Positions 47,030 through 58,989 of a stretch of 64,000 nt of DNA are shown one piece after another. The translations under genes and the position numbers were made by a program. The first letter of the stretch is position 1; the number at the start of each line of letters is the position of its first letter. The notes beneath the pieces were generated by a model that was given only the letters and a program-made list of their open reading frames with translations, ran no database searches and was not told where the DNA came from. Source of the DNA: Mastigias papua (Eukaryota > Cnidaria > Scyphozoa > Rhizostomeae > Mastigiidae); assembly GCA_964019165.1 (NCBI GenBank), contig OZ025269.1:3636087-3700086 (forward strand). Reading direction: 5' to 3'.

Positions 47030-49443
47030 TCAGTTGCTTGTAGTTTCAAACTCGGCTCCTGTATTAACGTGTGTACTTCGAGAAACCTGTTTGACTTTTG
47101 ACTTCTCTATTTCAAAGCCCTTTGGGAACACACGCTCCGCGGGATGCACCTCCGAGCCTCTCTTTATTTGACTGAAATCTCTACTGAGTATACCCTTCGT
47201 GCTGTATCTGTCCAACATGCTATCTTCCATTGTAGTCTTATATCTGTCAAATGTAAAATTGTTCATGCATAGCGGCCCCATTGGAATTGAGAATTCGGCT
47301 GGTTCGCTCAGATCATTCATTACTCCCCAGTTGCCCGCTGAATGTTGCAAATCAAACGCTTCGAACCATGACAAGTTTGTCTCAACATTTCTGTCTAGCT
47401 TACGAGCCCTGAAAGATAAATTGTGACTTACAGAACTAAGGTTACAATGCAGTCGGTTTATTAGTAAGCGGACTACCCGGAGAGCTCTCCTCTTCTGCGG
47501 ATGTTAGTTTGGTTGGAAAGCACCCGACCTATACTAAATCTAGAAATAATTGTTTTCAATACCCCTTGTAGAATCACAGCATTGCATCTAAACCACAATT
47601 GCAGAAGATTTTCAGTGCAACGAGAACTATTTATACGTCTGAGTTTACAAGATTGTTACACGAGTTTTAACACATTTTTCATTCGAACAGGGCATCTTGT
47701 ATCCATATAAGATCTTCCTTAATGAAGCTAAGAATTTAATGTCTTTTCGTGTAAAGATTTCAACCCAAACTGCACTTACAGGGGATATGGTTGAATAACT
47801 CAATGGTAAATATGTGCTCAAAGTGTTAAATATGTTTTCAAATGTAAAAAAAATGAATTTTCATTGCAGACAGAAATACAGCACTAGCAAGAAACCGCTG
47901 GATTATTGAAGATTTATCCAAATATTGCTGATCAGCTGCTTTCATATACCGTACGATATCCTGGTTTGGTTTTGCCTCATTTCGTCTCTTGGTCTTTGTT
48001 TCCCAAGTTTACAGTTCCAATGTAATAACAACAATGAATTGGTCTTATTCGGCAAATTGATCATCTTATTCGGTGGTATTCCTCGTGGCAAAAATTCATC
48101 TATCTGGCAAATAATAAAACAAGCTTTTCTCACCTCCTTCCCATAAAGCTATTGGCCCAAGCATAGAATAAGGCGTAGGGAGAGGTGCAACTCACGTCGG
48201 TACCAGAGATATGTCGGTAACGTGGTATATTCTGCTTGAATGCATGAAGAATAATAAAACTATGCTTAGCCTCATTATCAAGCGACAGAGAACGACTGCG
48301 ATGCGGACCTTCAATAGTTGCCTAACTTCTTTGCATGTCCTCTATAAGCACACATGCTCACTCAAAAAGCGCGAGTCAAAAATCAGGGGGTTGCCCGTCC
48401 AATCCTTATTCCGTGGCCTAAGCCCACTTCTGTGTATCCTTTATGCTTTAGAAAGATAGCAAGTCTAACAAACGAATGGTAGAAGTTCTGTTTAGGCTAC
48501 TGTGTTACTTCACACTGTCCCGGAGTTCCCATTCCAATGCATACTTACGTTCCCATGCCATGAATAGCAATGTAGTCATTAACTGTACAATTCAAGATTT
48601 TCATTGGTTACTTACCGAGTTCTCAACTTCCGCTTCTTCCATTGCATACGCAGAAGCACAGCTAACGCAATGCATACGACAACAACAGCAACTGGAACTA
48701 ACACAATCAGGAGAAGGTCTCGATCTAAAATATAAAGTCACAACAGGTAGTCTAGAAAAAGAAAAACAGGGAAAGGAAACTCTCATTCTCACCCTCTCTA
48801 ACGCCAACACATTTTATTGTTCTAGGTTGGTTTATTGACGCTAATGGGCGAACTGATATCTCGTTTAGGTCAAAATGATTCTATCTTGTACTGTGTGTAA
48901 AGGCTGGTTTCCATATCATCCTTTAGATCGATGTGAATGATCCTAGCAATCTCAACGATCAGGATCGGTGAGATAGAACATTGTTCTATTCCAGTGATCT
49001 TGACACTTACAATCGCCAAGATCGTTTATGCGTGCTTGTTTCCATAAGATCGCTGAGATCTTTAGAGTCGTTCGCAGCGATCTAAACGATCCCTACGATT
49101 ATATGGAAACCAGGCTTTAGCTTAAAAGTATTCAGATGATAATCCTTTTGACTGGCGGTTCTCGTTTAATGCAACAATGTAGCACGCAATGGTGTCGTGT
49201 TTTTCTATCACTTAAAAGCCAATTAGAGTCAAAATAGAACAATGTAATATCGCATGTTGTAAAGTTGCCTTGTTGGAAGCAGCTCTAAAAAGGGCACAAA
49301 GTAGGAGAACTCGAATCTGAAACTCCCTAGGCTTCGTAAGTTTCCAACGATGAGGCTAGATTGTTGATGCAAGTCTCCCGGTGTCACTACACGTTTGATA
49401 GTCCACTGTATGATGTGTACTATATTCATTGAATATCTTTACC
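47030..49443 (-). CDS. 3' part of a single-pass membrane protein, family unknown
   Basis: Two exons on the minus strand are well supported: 48724-48616 encodes RDLLLIVLVPVAVVVVCIAL, a transmembrane helix, then the basic QWKKRKLRTR, and 47408-47030 encodes a tail of about 126 residues rich in charged residues, ending GAEFETTSN. They join through CG|G in phase. An upstream exon ending at 49443 with a 'ctg|gtaaag' donor would add a Ser/Thr-rich stalk (SSSALERTTSSMEPSDT) in the correct phase, but the same sequence also reads as an exon end on the plus strand. I do not recognise the family. Likely a type I surface protein; the ectodomain is not found. Confidence 0.55.
48898..49119. mobile_element. 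MITE-like element with 18-bp inverted ends
   Basis: The left end 'aaggctggtttccatat' is mirrored by 'tatatggaaaccaggctt'. The interior is rich in 'gatc' motifs and itself partly self-complementary. About 220 bp, no coding capacity, in the intron of the minus-strand membrane-protein gene. Confidence 0.75.
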
Positions 49444-49612
49444 AGTGTCTGATGGTTCCATTGAAGAAGTTGTTCTCTCTAATGCAGACGAGCTTGACTT
49501 TTGGCGTGCAGAAATACGGGAAATTGATTTATAGTTAAGGTATGACAACTGCGTTGAGTTTATTAAGGCCGGCTTGTACTAGAAGTCTTTTCAAGAGCAT
49601 CTTTGCCATATC

Positions 49613-49873
49613 GTGCGCAATGTTTGCTCTATCGTCAGCAATTTTCAGGGGTACAAAAATGCTTGTTACAACTCTCGTTGCAAGCATTATTGTACTGGTT
49701 TCGAATCCAAGACTATCCGTGCGTGCATTCCTGATCTTGAAATACCTGCTGCCTTCAAACGAGCTTGCGTATGGAGAATATCTTCCTTAGATATTGGTGG
49801 ATTTATGGTAGTGAATCGTGCAGAGGGAAGCCTTTTCCTAAGGCAGCTACTGATACGGAGTGCACGTATGTGA
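49613..49873 (+). CDS. possible small Cys-rich exon, strand uncertain
   Basis: A plus-strand frame following 'caattttcag' (acceptor-like) reads GYKNACYNSRCKHYCTGF then further cysteines. Minus-strand frames in the same DNA are also open over more than 75 codons. One strand must be the shadow of the other. No family is recognised and no partner exon was fixed. Confidence 0.2.
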   Translation: MRNVCSIVSNFQGYKNACYNSRCKHYCTGFESKTIRACIPDLEIPAAFKRACVWRISSLDIGGFMVVNRAEGSLFLRQLLIRSARM

Positions 49874-49913
49874 CATTTACTGCACTGGAGAAAATAATAC
49901 AGGCACCGCGGAA

Positions 49914-49950
49914 CAGGGGGGGGGGGGGCTGGGGGGGCTATAGCCCCCAA
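49914..49950. repeat. poly-G / short C snap-back
   Basis: A G run of about 12 followed by 'ctgggggggctatagccccc' can fold back on itself. Similar G/C palindromes at 34231 and 54331 look like ends of one type of transposable element. Confidence 0.5.
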
Positions 49951-50010
49951 CTTTTTTCGAAAATAAACAATAATGTTTCAAAGAGGTCAAAGGAATTCAC
50001 CAATGATTGA

Positions 50011-52670
50011 TTACTGTAGTTTTTCCGGTACTCAAAGGCGGCATCTGAATTGAGCACTAGTATTGTGCTGCAGGGATTATTTGTTTTGTTAAATCGTGAC
50101 GTTAATAATAGAGTAATATAGCCACTTTGCTAAATTCTAGCTCCCACACTTTCAGATTGCTCCGCGGTCCCTGTAATAGGCCACGGTCTAATTTGGTTCT
50201 AGGAATTCACCTAGGCTGCAGTTTCCTCTTCCTGGTGTACGATGGTCATTGATCTAATTTGCTATTTCAGACCACAATAGATACAGATAGAACTGACGAA
50301 CAGTCAAAGGTTGCTATAATAGTAAGCAAAAGGAGGTTGTTTTTACCGAAGACGTACATTCCCCGCCTTGTTTCAATTTCAATTAAGCATTTGAAAATCG
50401 TCTAGATATTTCGGAAGATTACATATTACAAGAGAATGGATGCCAGTCATAAAATATGAGTAATGTTTTTGTTTGGGATCATTTCCAGCTATAAATGCGT
50501 GGGTATGAAGAGTATGCTGCTGCTTAGACCTATATTAATTCAAATAACTTGTATGCATACGAACACGTATGTTGCCAGCAATTGATTTAATATCAAGGTT
50601 GGAATGTAGCCAGCCAGAACAAATTCACAAGAAAAAGCGAGCGTGTGATCTCACGGTATTGCATTATTTTGCTTCAAAATTCAGGGGTTTTTAACGCCCA
50701 GTGCTACACAAAATGCGCAGCTGTAAAAACTCTGTGTACAGTTTTAGAGAGAGATCTATGCAGATTACATTGTATATCTATTGGAGGACATTCTATTGGA
50801 AGTAAAGTGTTGTAAATGCCTTGTCACTTCTGACAAGTATGGCAACAAAACATGCATGCTTTCCAGTGCTTGCTCGTCGGGTGCATGTTGTTTATGCTTA
50901 TATAAATCAAGGGCTATTTCTCAATGTAGCAACTACCAGAAAAACGTGCAGTTCTAAATTTCCTTTATAAAAACTCTCCTTCAAATATTCAATATATTTT
51001 AGTCATAATGATTCGCTTGATTTCAGTAAGGGTGATTCATACGAGACCTTGCTTGTTTCAAAAGCTCGTAGCTAAAAAAGAACTTCGCTTTCATGTTATG
51101 AATTATCTGTGATTTTAACCCCTTTTAATTTCCACAAATCTATGTTCAAAAGCCATTCTCATTTCTTGCTTTCCTTTGTACACAACTTGCGATGTATTTA
51201 AGTTGTTTATGTTTGTATATAGTTTCAGTGAGCGTATAGATGGTATACAAAATCCTGTGCATCCCTGATAGAACAAGAAAAGTCATTTGGTACAGAGCAT
51301 TTGAGTTAGGAAATGTTCTGTATTCCTAAATCAACCTTAATTAGTTCAACGCCTGATGAAATTTCCAAAATTTTGGTTAGAAAGACAGTGCTCCTCGCCA
51401 TTTGTTGACCTCTTACTACAGTCGCAGTGTTCAAGTTCATCACACGTAATATTCAATGTGATATTAAAATCGAACAACCGAACTCGAATCACATGCAATT
51501 AATGTTCCCTACAACCTCGCTAATCCAAAATCTTAAATCATCTTTCATTATTCTTTCTTAATTTTTGTTAAATATAACTTAGATATTAATGAACTTCTTA
51601 AGTTTAATATATTAGAAAATTCACCTGCTGACTTATTAATTATTCACAACCTCTATTCTACCTTCTGCAAGTATCAAGAAAACAAGATGGCCTAGCCAAG
51701 CGGCGCTACAACACTGAGCAAAATAGCAGACTTCCAAAGACAGACAGCGGATGGCTAAGCAGGTAAGTGAAGCTCTCACTATTCCCTTACCTTTTGTCAT
51801 TTGCCGACAGTATAACTTGATTAAATGAGTGGTGACTCCAATTGTTCATTTTACCCTTTCGGGTGGATAGAACTTAGAGCGCTTTATCCTTGTATTGTCA
51901 CTGCGTGTGATTCAGCTAGAATTGCCAGTTTCATAGAACAAGTATAATTTCACATAGCATTTCAAGCTAGCTTTATAATGCCAGTAGATCCTCGTGGTGT
52001 TGCCCTGTTCTTTAGTCTGCATACAAAAAGCCAGCTACATCTCGCTTTCCTGCGTACGCCTCGTGTCTTCAGACGACTCGTTCTGATATTTCACCACCTG
52101 CAGAATTCAAAGTAATAATGCAACCGAATGCATTAAGATCATCTTATTAGGGTAAATTTTAGTGGTAATTGCCTAATTCAAGATTAGCTGTTGTTGTTTC
52201 GAAACTTTAGAAACTCGTTAAGCTCTTGGAATCTATGTGTTATAATATAAAAAGATCTATTAAGTATCCGAAAAAGTCTAATTAAGCACAATTTGCTTCA
52301 ACTTGGTTGCATTGTCTTTTTTCCACATTAACCTTATTTACAAAAGAGCTAAAGAACTTCTAACTAGCTGGATAGACAGCAATGGGTTGGTATTTCTGTA
52401 TCTTTTGAGTCATGTCCTCTATAGATAAACTGTAAAATTTCTTTCTTTTATTAAAGTATTAATGCTGTGCATATATTTGCTGCGGAGTTTATCGTGCGAA
52501 ATCATTTAAATTAAGAATTATTTGAAAGCCAAAAATGCCAAGCGCAGCAGAATACCAGGTAATTCTGTAGTTTTGAAATGAGGAGTTACGCCGAATTGAC
52601 AGTAGGGTTTTCTATGACAGATTAATTATTACTGTCTGCAAAGAGCTCCATGAATAAAACATGTAAATTG
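50011..52670. other. intergenic or intronic stretch with no clear gene
   Basis: No convincing coding exon. A short segment 51690-51761 ends 'ggctaagcag|gtaagt', a strong donor, and could be a non-coding first exon; its frames hold stops. Confidence 0.4.
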
Positions 52671-52675
52671 AAGAA

Positions 52676-52900
52676 ATGCCGGTAGATTTACTGGAGTATA
52701 TTCTACACGTGTAACTAGTACCGAGGGGAGCGAGGACGACATGTTAACGGACCAAAAAATTTTTAACATAGTCACGGCTCCTTCGGTCTTAACTCGAAGT
52801 GCTATGATGGGGCACTTCTCAAGAGGGTTAAAGCGAGATGTTATAAAAAGCTTCAATGAAGAGCTACATAAGTTAATTAGTACATGTGTACATTGGTCAG
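52676..52900 (+). CDS. possible isolated coding exon
   Basis: An open frame reads TRVTSTEGSEDDMLTDQKIF and onward to LHKLISTCVHW, then meets a strong 'tca|gtaagt' donor at 52901. The composition looks protein-like, with an acidic stretch and an amphipathic end. No family is recognised and no neighbouring exon was found. It could be a fragment of a gene disrupted by the retroelements downstream. Confidence 0.3.
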
Positions 52901-53099
52901 TAAGTAAAATTTCATTAACTGTATTCCATCATTACAATTGCATGCACAATAAACAGTAGTCCGGTTCTAACCAATAGAACAAGGGCAGAAAAACTAAATA
53001 TTTCAATATTGAAAAGCAAAAAGTAAAGCTATAGAGGGCTTGAGAATAGGAAACATCAATTATTTCTAGGCTAGATTTTACGCATTGAGTCCCATAAAT

Positions 53100-53463
53100 G
53101 TTTTTACAATTGTCACAGTTCTTGAAATCGATATGGTCTCTAATTTTCTCGTGGTGTTTTGTACTACTTTCTCGTCAAAGTTCAATCTTTGTAGGTTCGT
53201 TTTCAATATCTTCGGGACGTAGCCCAGTGCACCGAATATTATAGGAACCATTTCAAAGTTTTAGTCTTGATATAGCATTGCAGGTTTTTAATATGGCAGC
53301 ATAATTGTCACGTTTCCTTTTTTTATCATATTTACATCAGCAGGACAGCTTATCTCAACCATTTCACACGTTTTTGTTGCTTCATTCCTTATCAAAACAT
53401 CAGGCTTGTTGTGGGTTAATTTTGTTGAAGTTCTGATCAGATAGTACCACCAGTATTCAGAAC
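53100..53463 (-). mobile_element. LINE family C, C-terminal fragment (copy 1, split)
   Basis: Minus-strand frames read YWWYYLIRTSTKLTHNKPD, then EISCPADVN, a conserved tail of some LINE-encoded proteins ('NKPD.....ISCPADVN'), and further on a decayed VP.I.GALG-type end. The same order is seen intact at 59086-59445. The upstream half resumes at 53981 beyond a nested insertion. Confidence 0.7.
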
Positions 53464-53941
53464 CTACAGTTGTTAATGACAGAAATGTATAAAACCAAAT
53501 TCAATCTAAGCCCACCTTTTATGAAGGGTATTTTCATGGAACGAAACATCAGCTACAATCTAAGGCGTGGCAATGGTGCTCAACTTCTAAAGGTACGGAC
53601 TACATCATTCGGAATTGAGAGCATAGCCTACCTTGGAAATAAACTGTGGCAACTATTACGGCTAGAAATAAAACAATCCAATACCCTTCCTATTTTCAAA
53701 AAACGGATTAGATGCTGGAAAGGTGATAAATGCGACTGTAGGCTCTGCAAGGCTTATATCCCTAAAGTGGGGTTCCTGACGGGATAGACGTTTTTATCAC
53801 TTAATCTTTTTGTATATATACACACATTGTAAATTTCATTTATATAGCATTTTATTTTAGATATTTGTAATTTAGAGTAGGCCTTAATTAGCTATAATGT
53901 AGCTATTATTTTAATTTAGCCTACTGAAAATAAATAAATAA

Positions 53942-53980
<39 letters not shown>
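53464..53980 (+). mobile_element. 5'-truncated LINE nested in LINE family C
   Basis: The fragment encodes the RT C-terminal tail: TEMYKTKFNLSPPF, NISYNLRRGN, LGNKLWQLLRLEIKQSNTLP and a CDCRLCKAYIPKVGF end, typical of CR1/L2/jockey-like LINEs and related to the copy at 34806. It ends in an (ATG)n tail. It is flanked by near-identical 9-bp repeats, attcagaac (53455-53463) and attcaaaac (53981-53989), which is the signature of target-primed insertion. Confidence 0.85.
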
Positions 53981-53983
<3 letters not shown>

Positions 53984-55437
53984 CAAAACTTTTCTCGATA
54001 AATTTGTGTTCATTTAGAAACTGTAGCTCCTTCACCTATATGTTTCTTCAAATTTGACATAAAAACGGCTTTGGCGACTGGATTGAGGCACATGGGTGGG
54101 TAGTAACGGCTTGGCATCATTGCATACAAGCTGATAATATGGGTAATGTATTGAATAGGTGGAATCGGTTATTTACAGTAAGCGGTGAATCAGAATCTCG
54201 TTGTCTCTTGTTAATCAAGCGTCTTACTGATATCTCTTGCTCTGCTATTGCACATGTGTATGCTGCTGCAAAAAATTTGAAGTTAGAGACTTGTCCTGCA
54301 GTCACCGTTGGCTACAGGGACGCCTACGCTGGGGGGGCAGGGGGGCAGCTGCCCCTCCTGCCCTTTCCAAGGACTTAATTATTTTAGTGCAAAAATGTTT
54401 ATAATGTGCCCTCAATAGGAACCTTGCCCCCCTACCCTCGGTGCGGGCAGGCGTGCCTGGTTGGCTATGTTACTTATCAATGCCTTCATCCCTTTTGATC
54501 AGTTTTTGGAATCATCCAAGAATGGTCCTGTGTTTGTTGCTGATTGCATTTTTGTCCGGAATTTGTCGCAGTAACTTTATACCATTTACGTCAGGTGTCT
54601 CTTCGGGAGTTCTAGCTATGTTATTGTTGTTTATTGGTTCTCTGCCTACAAGTATTGAATGATTTACTTCTTGTTGGTAGATAAAGCTCATTGCAGTAAT
54701 TCTGTCCCCATGCTTATCCAGGTAGATATACACTGAAGCTATTCTGCATTCAAGCAAGGTCTTTACCGACTTCAGACCCCTTCCACCTTATTACCTTGGA
54801 GTATACACTCTATCAACACCGCTATTAGGACGGAAACTACTATTCAGGCTCAGAAACTTGCAAACTCTAATGTTTATTCCGTGTAATTCTAATCAATAAC
54901 GCCAAAGGTGAGACTGATGATTTATTCCTTTTCTGAAGTTATTTTGTGCGGTAGCTTTGTTATATGCTGAGTGTTCAGAGTATCACAGTGTCCTGCATCT
55001 TGTGCGAAGTTTATTTTTAGCTCTCCCTTTGTTTAGTTCCCCTACTTGCTACCTAAGTATCGGTAAGCATCCCCTTCCACAACAGGTTGAATGATACGAT
55101 CGTTCGTTTCTAAGGGCACTTTGCTGTTTACCTGTTTACCATCGCTTATCTGTATGTAGACACACTTGTCTACCCTCAAATTGCATCTCGATGTCTTTGG
55201 GCAATGTGATTATAATATCTAAGAGTTTCTTGAGGATGTTTAAGACTCCTGCCAGCAACTTGAGATCATCAACAAAGACATTGGTTGCTCGCAAGTTGTC
55301 GGCTCTATACCCCTTTAATGCTGTGACAAAAGGTTGACGGAGAGTTCGAAAAGAATAACAGAAACGCTATCTCCGTGGAAGGTTACTTTTTGGAATCTGA
55401 TTTTCTTATTCGAAATGCTCTCTTTGGTGCCACAAGA
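53981..55437 (-). mobile_element. LINE family C, RT-containing part (copy 1, decayed)
   Basis: Read on the minus strand from 55430 down: a GDSVSV-like box, then ALKGYRADNLRATNVFVDDL with the catalytic FVDD, an IEMQF...DKCV stretch, DAYRYLG (YLG box), IDECRIASVYIYLDKHGDRI-type linker and a RRL.NKRQRDSDSP...CRL region. Several stops and frameshifts break it. The element is inactive. It continues at 53463 past the nested LINE. Confidence 0.7.
54331..54364. repeat. G/C-rich palindrome
   Basis: A run of G and C centred on 'gggcagctgccc' inside LINE family C copy 1, similar in type to those at 34231 and 49914. Confidence 0.5.
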
Positions 55438-55869
55438 GCCCCAGCCAAACGATCCAACATTTCAGTCAACATTCATCCAACATTTGTTGGATTGCCAATA
55501 TTGGATCACTTTGTCCCTTTGTTGGATGAGGCTTGAAAATGTTAAAAAGTGTTGGGTGATCCAGCAATGGAATGGTATTGTTCTGAAGTGCTAATGGGTC
55601 CTGTTGGATCATTTGGCTAGGGAGATAAAGAATTGTTGAAGTTAGGCATGCGCACAAATTGTAGAATTTGGGCATACGCACATGTTGTGAATATAGAGAT
55701 GTGTGTCACTGTTAGATTAGGTCATGTGATGCTGATGCAGCGCTTTTGTGATTGAGGTTGTTCTTAAGAGCTCTCATTCAATGTTCAATATTTGATCACC
55801 CCGTAAGAGTTGTCATCCAAGAAATATTGAATGAATGTTGAATGAAATGTTGGATCGTTTGGCCGGGGC
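55438..55869. mobile_element. MITE with about 40-bp inverted ends
   Basis: The left end 'ccccagccaaacgatccaac' is matched in reverse complement at the right end ('gttggatcgtttggccgggg'); the match continues through 'atttcagtcaacattcatccaac'. About 430 bp with no coding capacity. It abuts the RT end of LINE family C copy 1 and may have inserted into it. Confidence 0.8.
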
Positions 55870-58800
55870 ATGAGATATAGCTTAGTGGCCCAAAGTTTTG
55901 TGAGTTCACTCGTGAGGTACAGAGTAGGGGTTCATCAAATAAAATATCTGACCGTTGCATAGAATTTTGGTGTGGTCAGTTGCTTACAAAGTTTTGTCAC
56001 ACCCACCATATATTGATATAAAAATAATATAGCATACATGCTAGCACAGCTATGCATGATTAGAAAATAAACTTACTAATGGCAACCAATAGTCCGATGT
56101 TTGTGAATGCTCATATTGACCTCAACATCTATGGAAAGGCAGTAGAAGAAGATGAGATACTAAAATTTTCATTATTTTTTCCAATATTTTCGGACGTTTT
56201 CTCTGTGTTACTAGGTACAAAAATAGCACCAACAGTACTTTGCAATGCAGTGCTAATATTTTTAGTCTGATTGTATGCAGCGACGATAGCCTGATTGCTT
56301 GGGGACGTCTAGAAAAATGATGAATAATGATAGTTGCTAGTGACAGCAAGTTATTTGCATTATCATGAAAAGAGAGTTGACTATGACCAACCATGGCTAA
56401 CAGAATAAATAAAGTGCTTGTTGAAATTTGGTCCCCATTTCATCCCAACCACAACTCCCCATATCACGCTAGATGTTCTGCTGCATGACGAAGTTTTCAT
56501 ATTATTTTATAGACATTTGGGATGTTACGCCCTCCCTGCCCCCCATCGGCATATCACCGATTGTGTGCTGAATCTAGCATTGCAGCATTAATACGTACAG
56601 GTTTAAAATGACCTTGATCAGAGCAATATGCAACATAGTAAATCCTCTTAGAAGGATTGATAGGCTTTTTAAAGTAATCAAATGACATTGACGCAAACGA
56701 AAGATCTGTCGCTTTTCAAGGTATCCTTCGATTGTCTGTCTATGGCAAGAAAATGTATCGGAACTTGCAGGATATAGAGCTGGTACTCCTGTTAACAGAA
56801 GATGGAAATTAGGATTCAATTTGCAATTGAAGAATACTAGAGAACCTCACAAGAATAGAAATGGCGAGAATTGGAAGGATGTTGCATTTAATTCTGCCTA
56901 AACAATAACTAATAATTCTTCCTCTCCTCACTTCACACAATCAAAAGCAGCTTGTGAATGTATTTTTCAAGCTTTTGAGACCATCAGCTCTGTGCTGCTT
57001 TTTAACCGCAGGATGTTTGAAATGAAATCATTTCATCTGATAAATTGCAATAGAGCTTACTGCATGTGAAACGTCTTAAGTAAGTAGAGAATCGTTCATT
57101 GCCAACCAGTGCAATAGAAACTGCATTATAAGCAATTAAGTAGATAAATTAATAGATACTGATAAATGGAAGCATATTACAAAGAACCAATTCAGCATGA
57201 TATATAGATTGTGCCATTATAATGTTGGAACCTGAGTTGCAGTGAGACACTAGTTTTAACTACTTTGAAGATAAATAATCCCAAAAAAGCAATCTTCCAG
57301 AAATTGAATTGGAAAGTAAGCACTGTTTAGTTCAGCACTGCAGAAGGAAATTAACAATACTTCTACACTGAGGGTATACTTGAAGTTAATGCCAACAATG
57401 GCACTGGCAATTAAGTTATGTTGTGAACTATATTCCAAAATCAAATGATTAAAGTAAAAGAAACACCACTAGAACGGAATTGTAGGATCAAGCTACACCT
57501 CAATTGAATCACATGAATCAAATACATTGCAAAGCCACGACTCTATACTCTATATAATTTAGCAGATTCTTCTTATAACTTGTATCCATTGTGAAGATAT
57601 TATTAAAGAAAATAGCTTTTTGAACTGGATGAATTACTGAACATAAAATAATGCCAAAAAAATATAATATACTATACACAAAAGCAAATATCCATAATAT
57701 TGTTTAAGGGTATAGTTACTCCCAAAAATTTCTGACGCATTTTGTTTATAAAAATCAAGTTATTGCTTAGATACCAGCTCATTTTGATAAAACTAGAGCT
57801 AGGTAATAATTGCGACAATAATAAAGACATAGCCAACATAGCCAAAATTACTAAAGATGAAGGATTTTGAACATCAAACCTTAGAGGAATTGGCATTTTA
57901 GTTCAAATTAGTCGGCAGTAGTAAAGGCGGGAATATTAAATAAAACTGAATAGAATATTGACGCATACTTGACAGTTTTGCGATTTTCTGATCCTAACTA
58001 TGAAACATTCTTGGGACTGCAACATGGAGAAATGACACACTTTTAGACAAGGCCACTTCTAGACAAGGCCAAATGTGGTGTGAGGATGTAGTCACTCGTC
58101 CTGTATAACAGGAAACATGTTATGCTGAAGAATCTTGATCCCATATGATTTCCAGCCATTGCACAGTGCTTCAGTAACGTCTCTTAAACTATCGGAGTTA
58201 CTGCGAGCAGCCATTTTACAATAATGTGATACCATGCTGCAGTTGGCCTCGTTTTAAGATATATTTCAGTCAGTCCGTTATTTCTTAATTCATGATGTTT
58301 TAATATTCAAAATACCACCTTGGCTTGCGCCAAAACCCTAGCTGCTTTATTCGAACTTGTGACTAGTAGAGGAGTAAAATGTAAAAAATGGTGAAGTTGC
58401 TCATAGTGTCTCGCGCTAAAAAGCTGTATGTGAATACTTCTGATTGGCTGAGAGTGAGAATTTGAACTGAAGAAGTTGCCAACCGTGGCTCCCGCCATAG
58501 TAAAGCACGACAAAACGTGGACTATAGTGGCTCCCGCCAGTTGTTTGAAATATGAAGTTCTTGTAAAATTACTGGTTGTTCTACCCCGACAATACTGCAT
58601 CTGATTGGTTCGAAGTTGTAAGTGCTTGTCACGAGGCAGTTCATCAACTCAGTAAAGTAATCCTGCTATGATATGCTGCGGCACATAGAGGGAGAGAGCT
58701 AATGACTCCAAGGCAATGATATTTTTATCTTCATTTTGCTTCTAGGTACTGACAGTAAGTACAGTAAATGTAGTACGGCAAATCGGGCCGTTGCTTAAGC

Positions 58801-58985
58801 AACGCTCACAAATCACTAGATCATTCCCATGCAGAGTCGAATGCCTTTCTGTAGTCAGGCCAAACTGTGTAGAGGTTACTTCTCTTTGAGCGCGCTCTTT
58901 TATTATGGCTTTGTTTAGCAACAGTTGCTTAGTAGTTCCTCAAAAACATTTGTCCTGCCTCCCGCTTGTTCAGAAGATATAATGT
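55870..58985. other. stretch with no gene recognised
   Basis: Short frames on both strands have no protein-like pattern. A perfect palindrome at 58789-58804 is the only distinct site. Phrases such as 'tggctcccgcca' repeat at 58487 and 58529. Confidence 0.45.
58789..58804. promoter_or_regulatory. palindrome resembling an RFX X-box
   Basis: CGTTGCTTAAGCAACG is a perfect palindrome. Its halves GTTGCT and AGCAAC with a 2-bp spacer fit the loose RFX site pattern. There is no nearby gene to support function. Confidence 0.25.
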
Positions 58986-58989
58986 TCTT

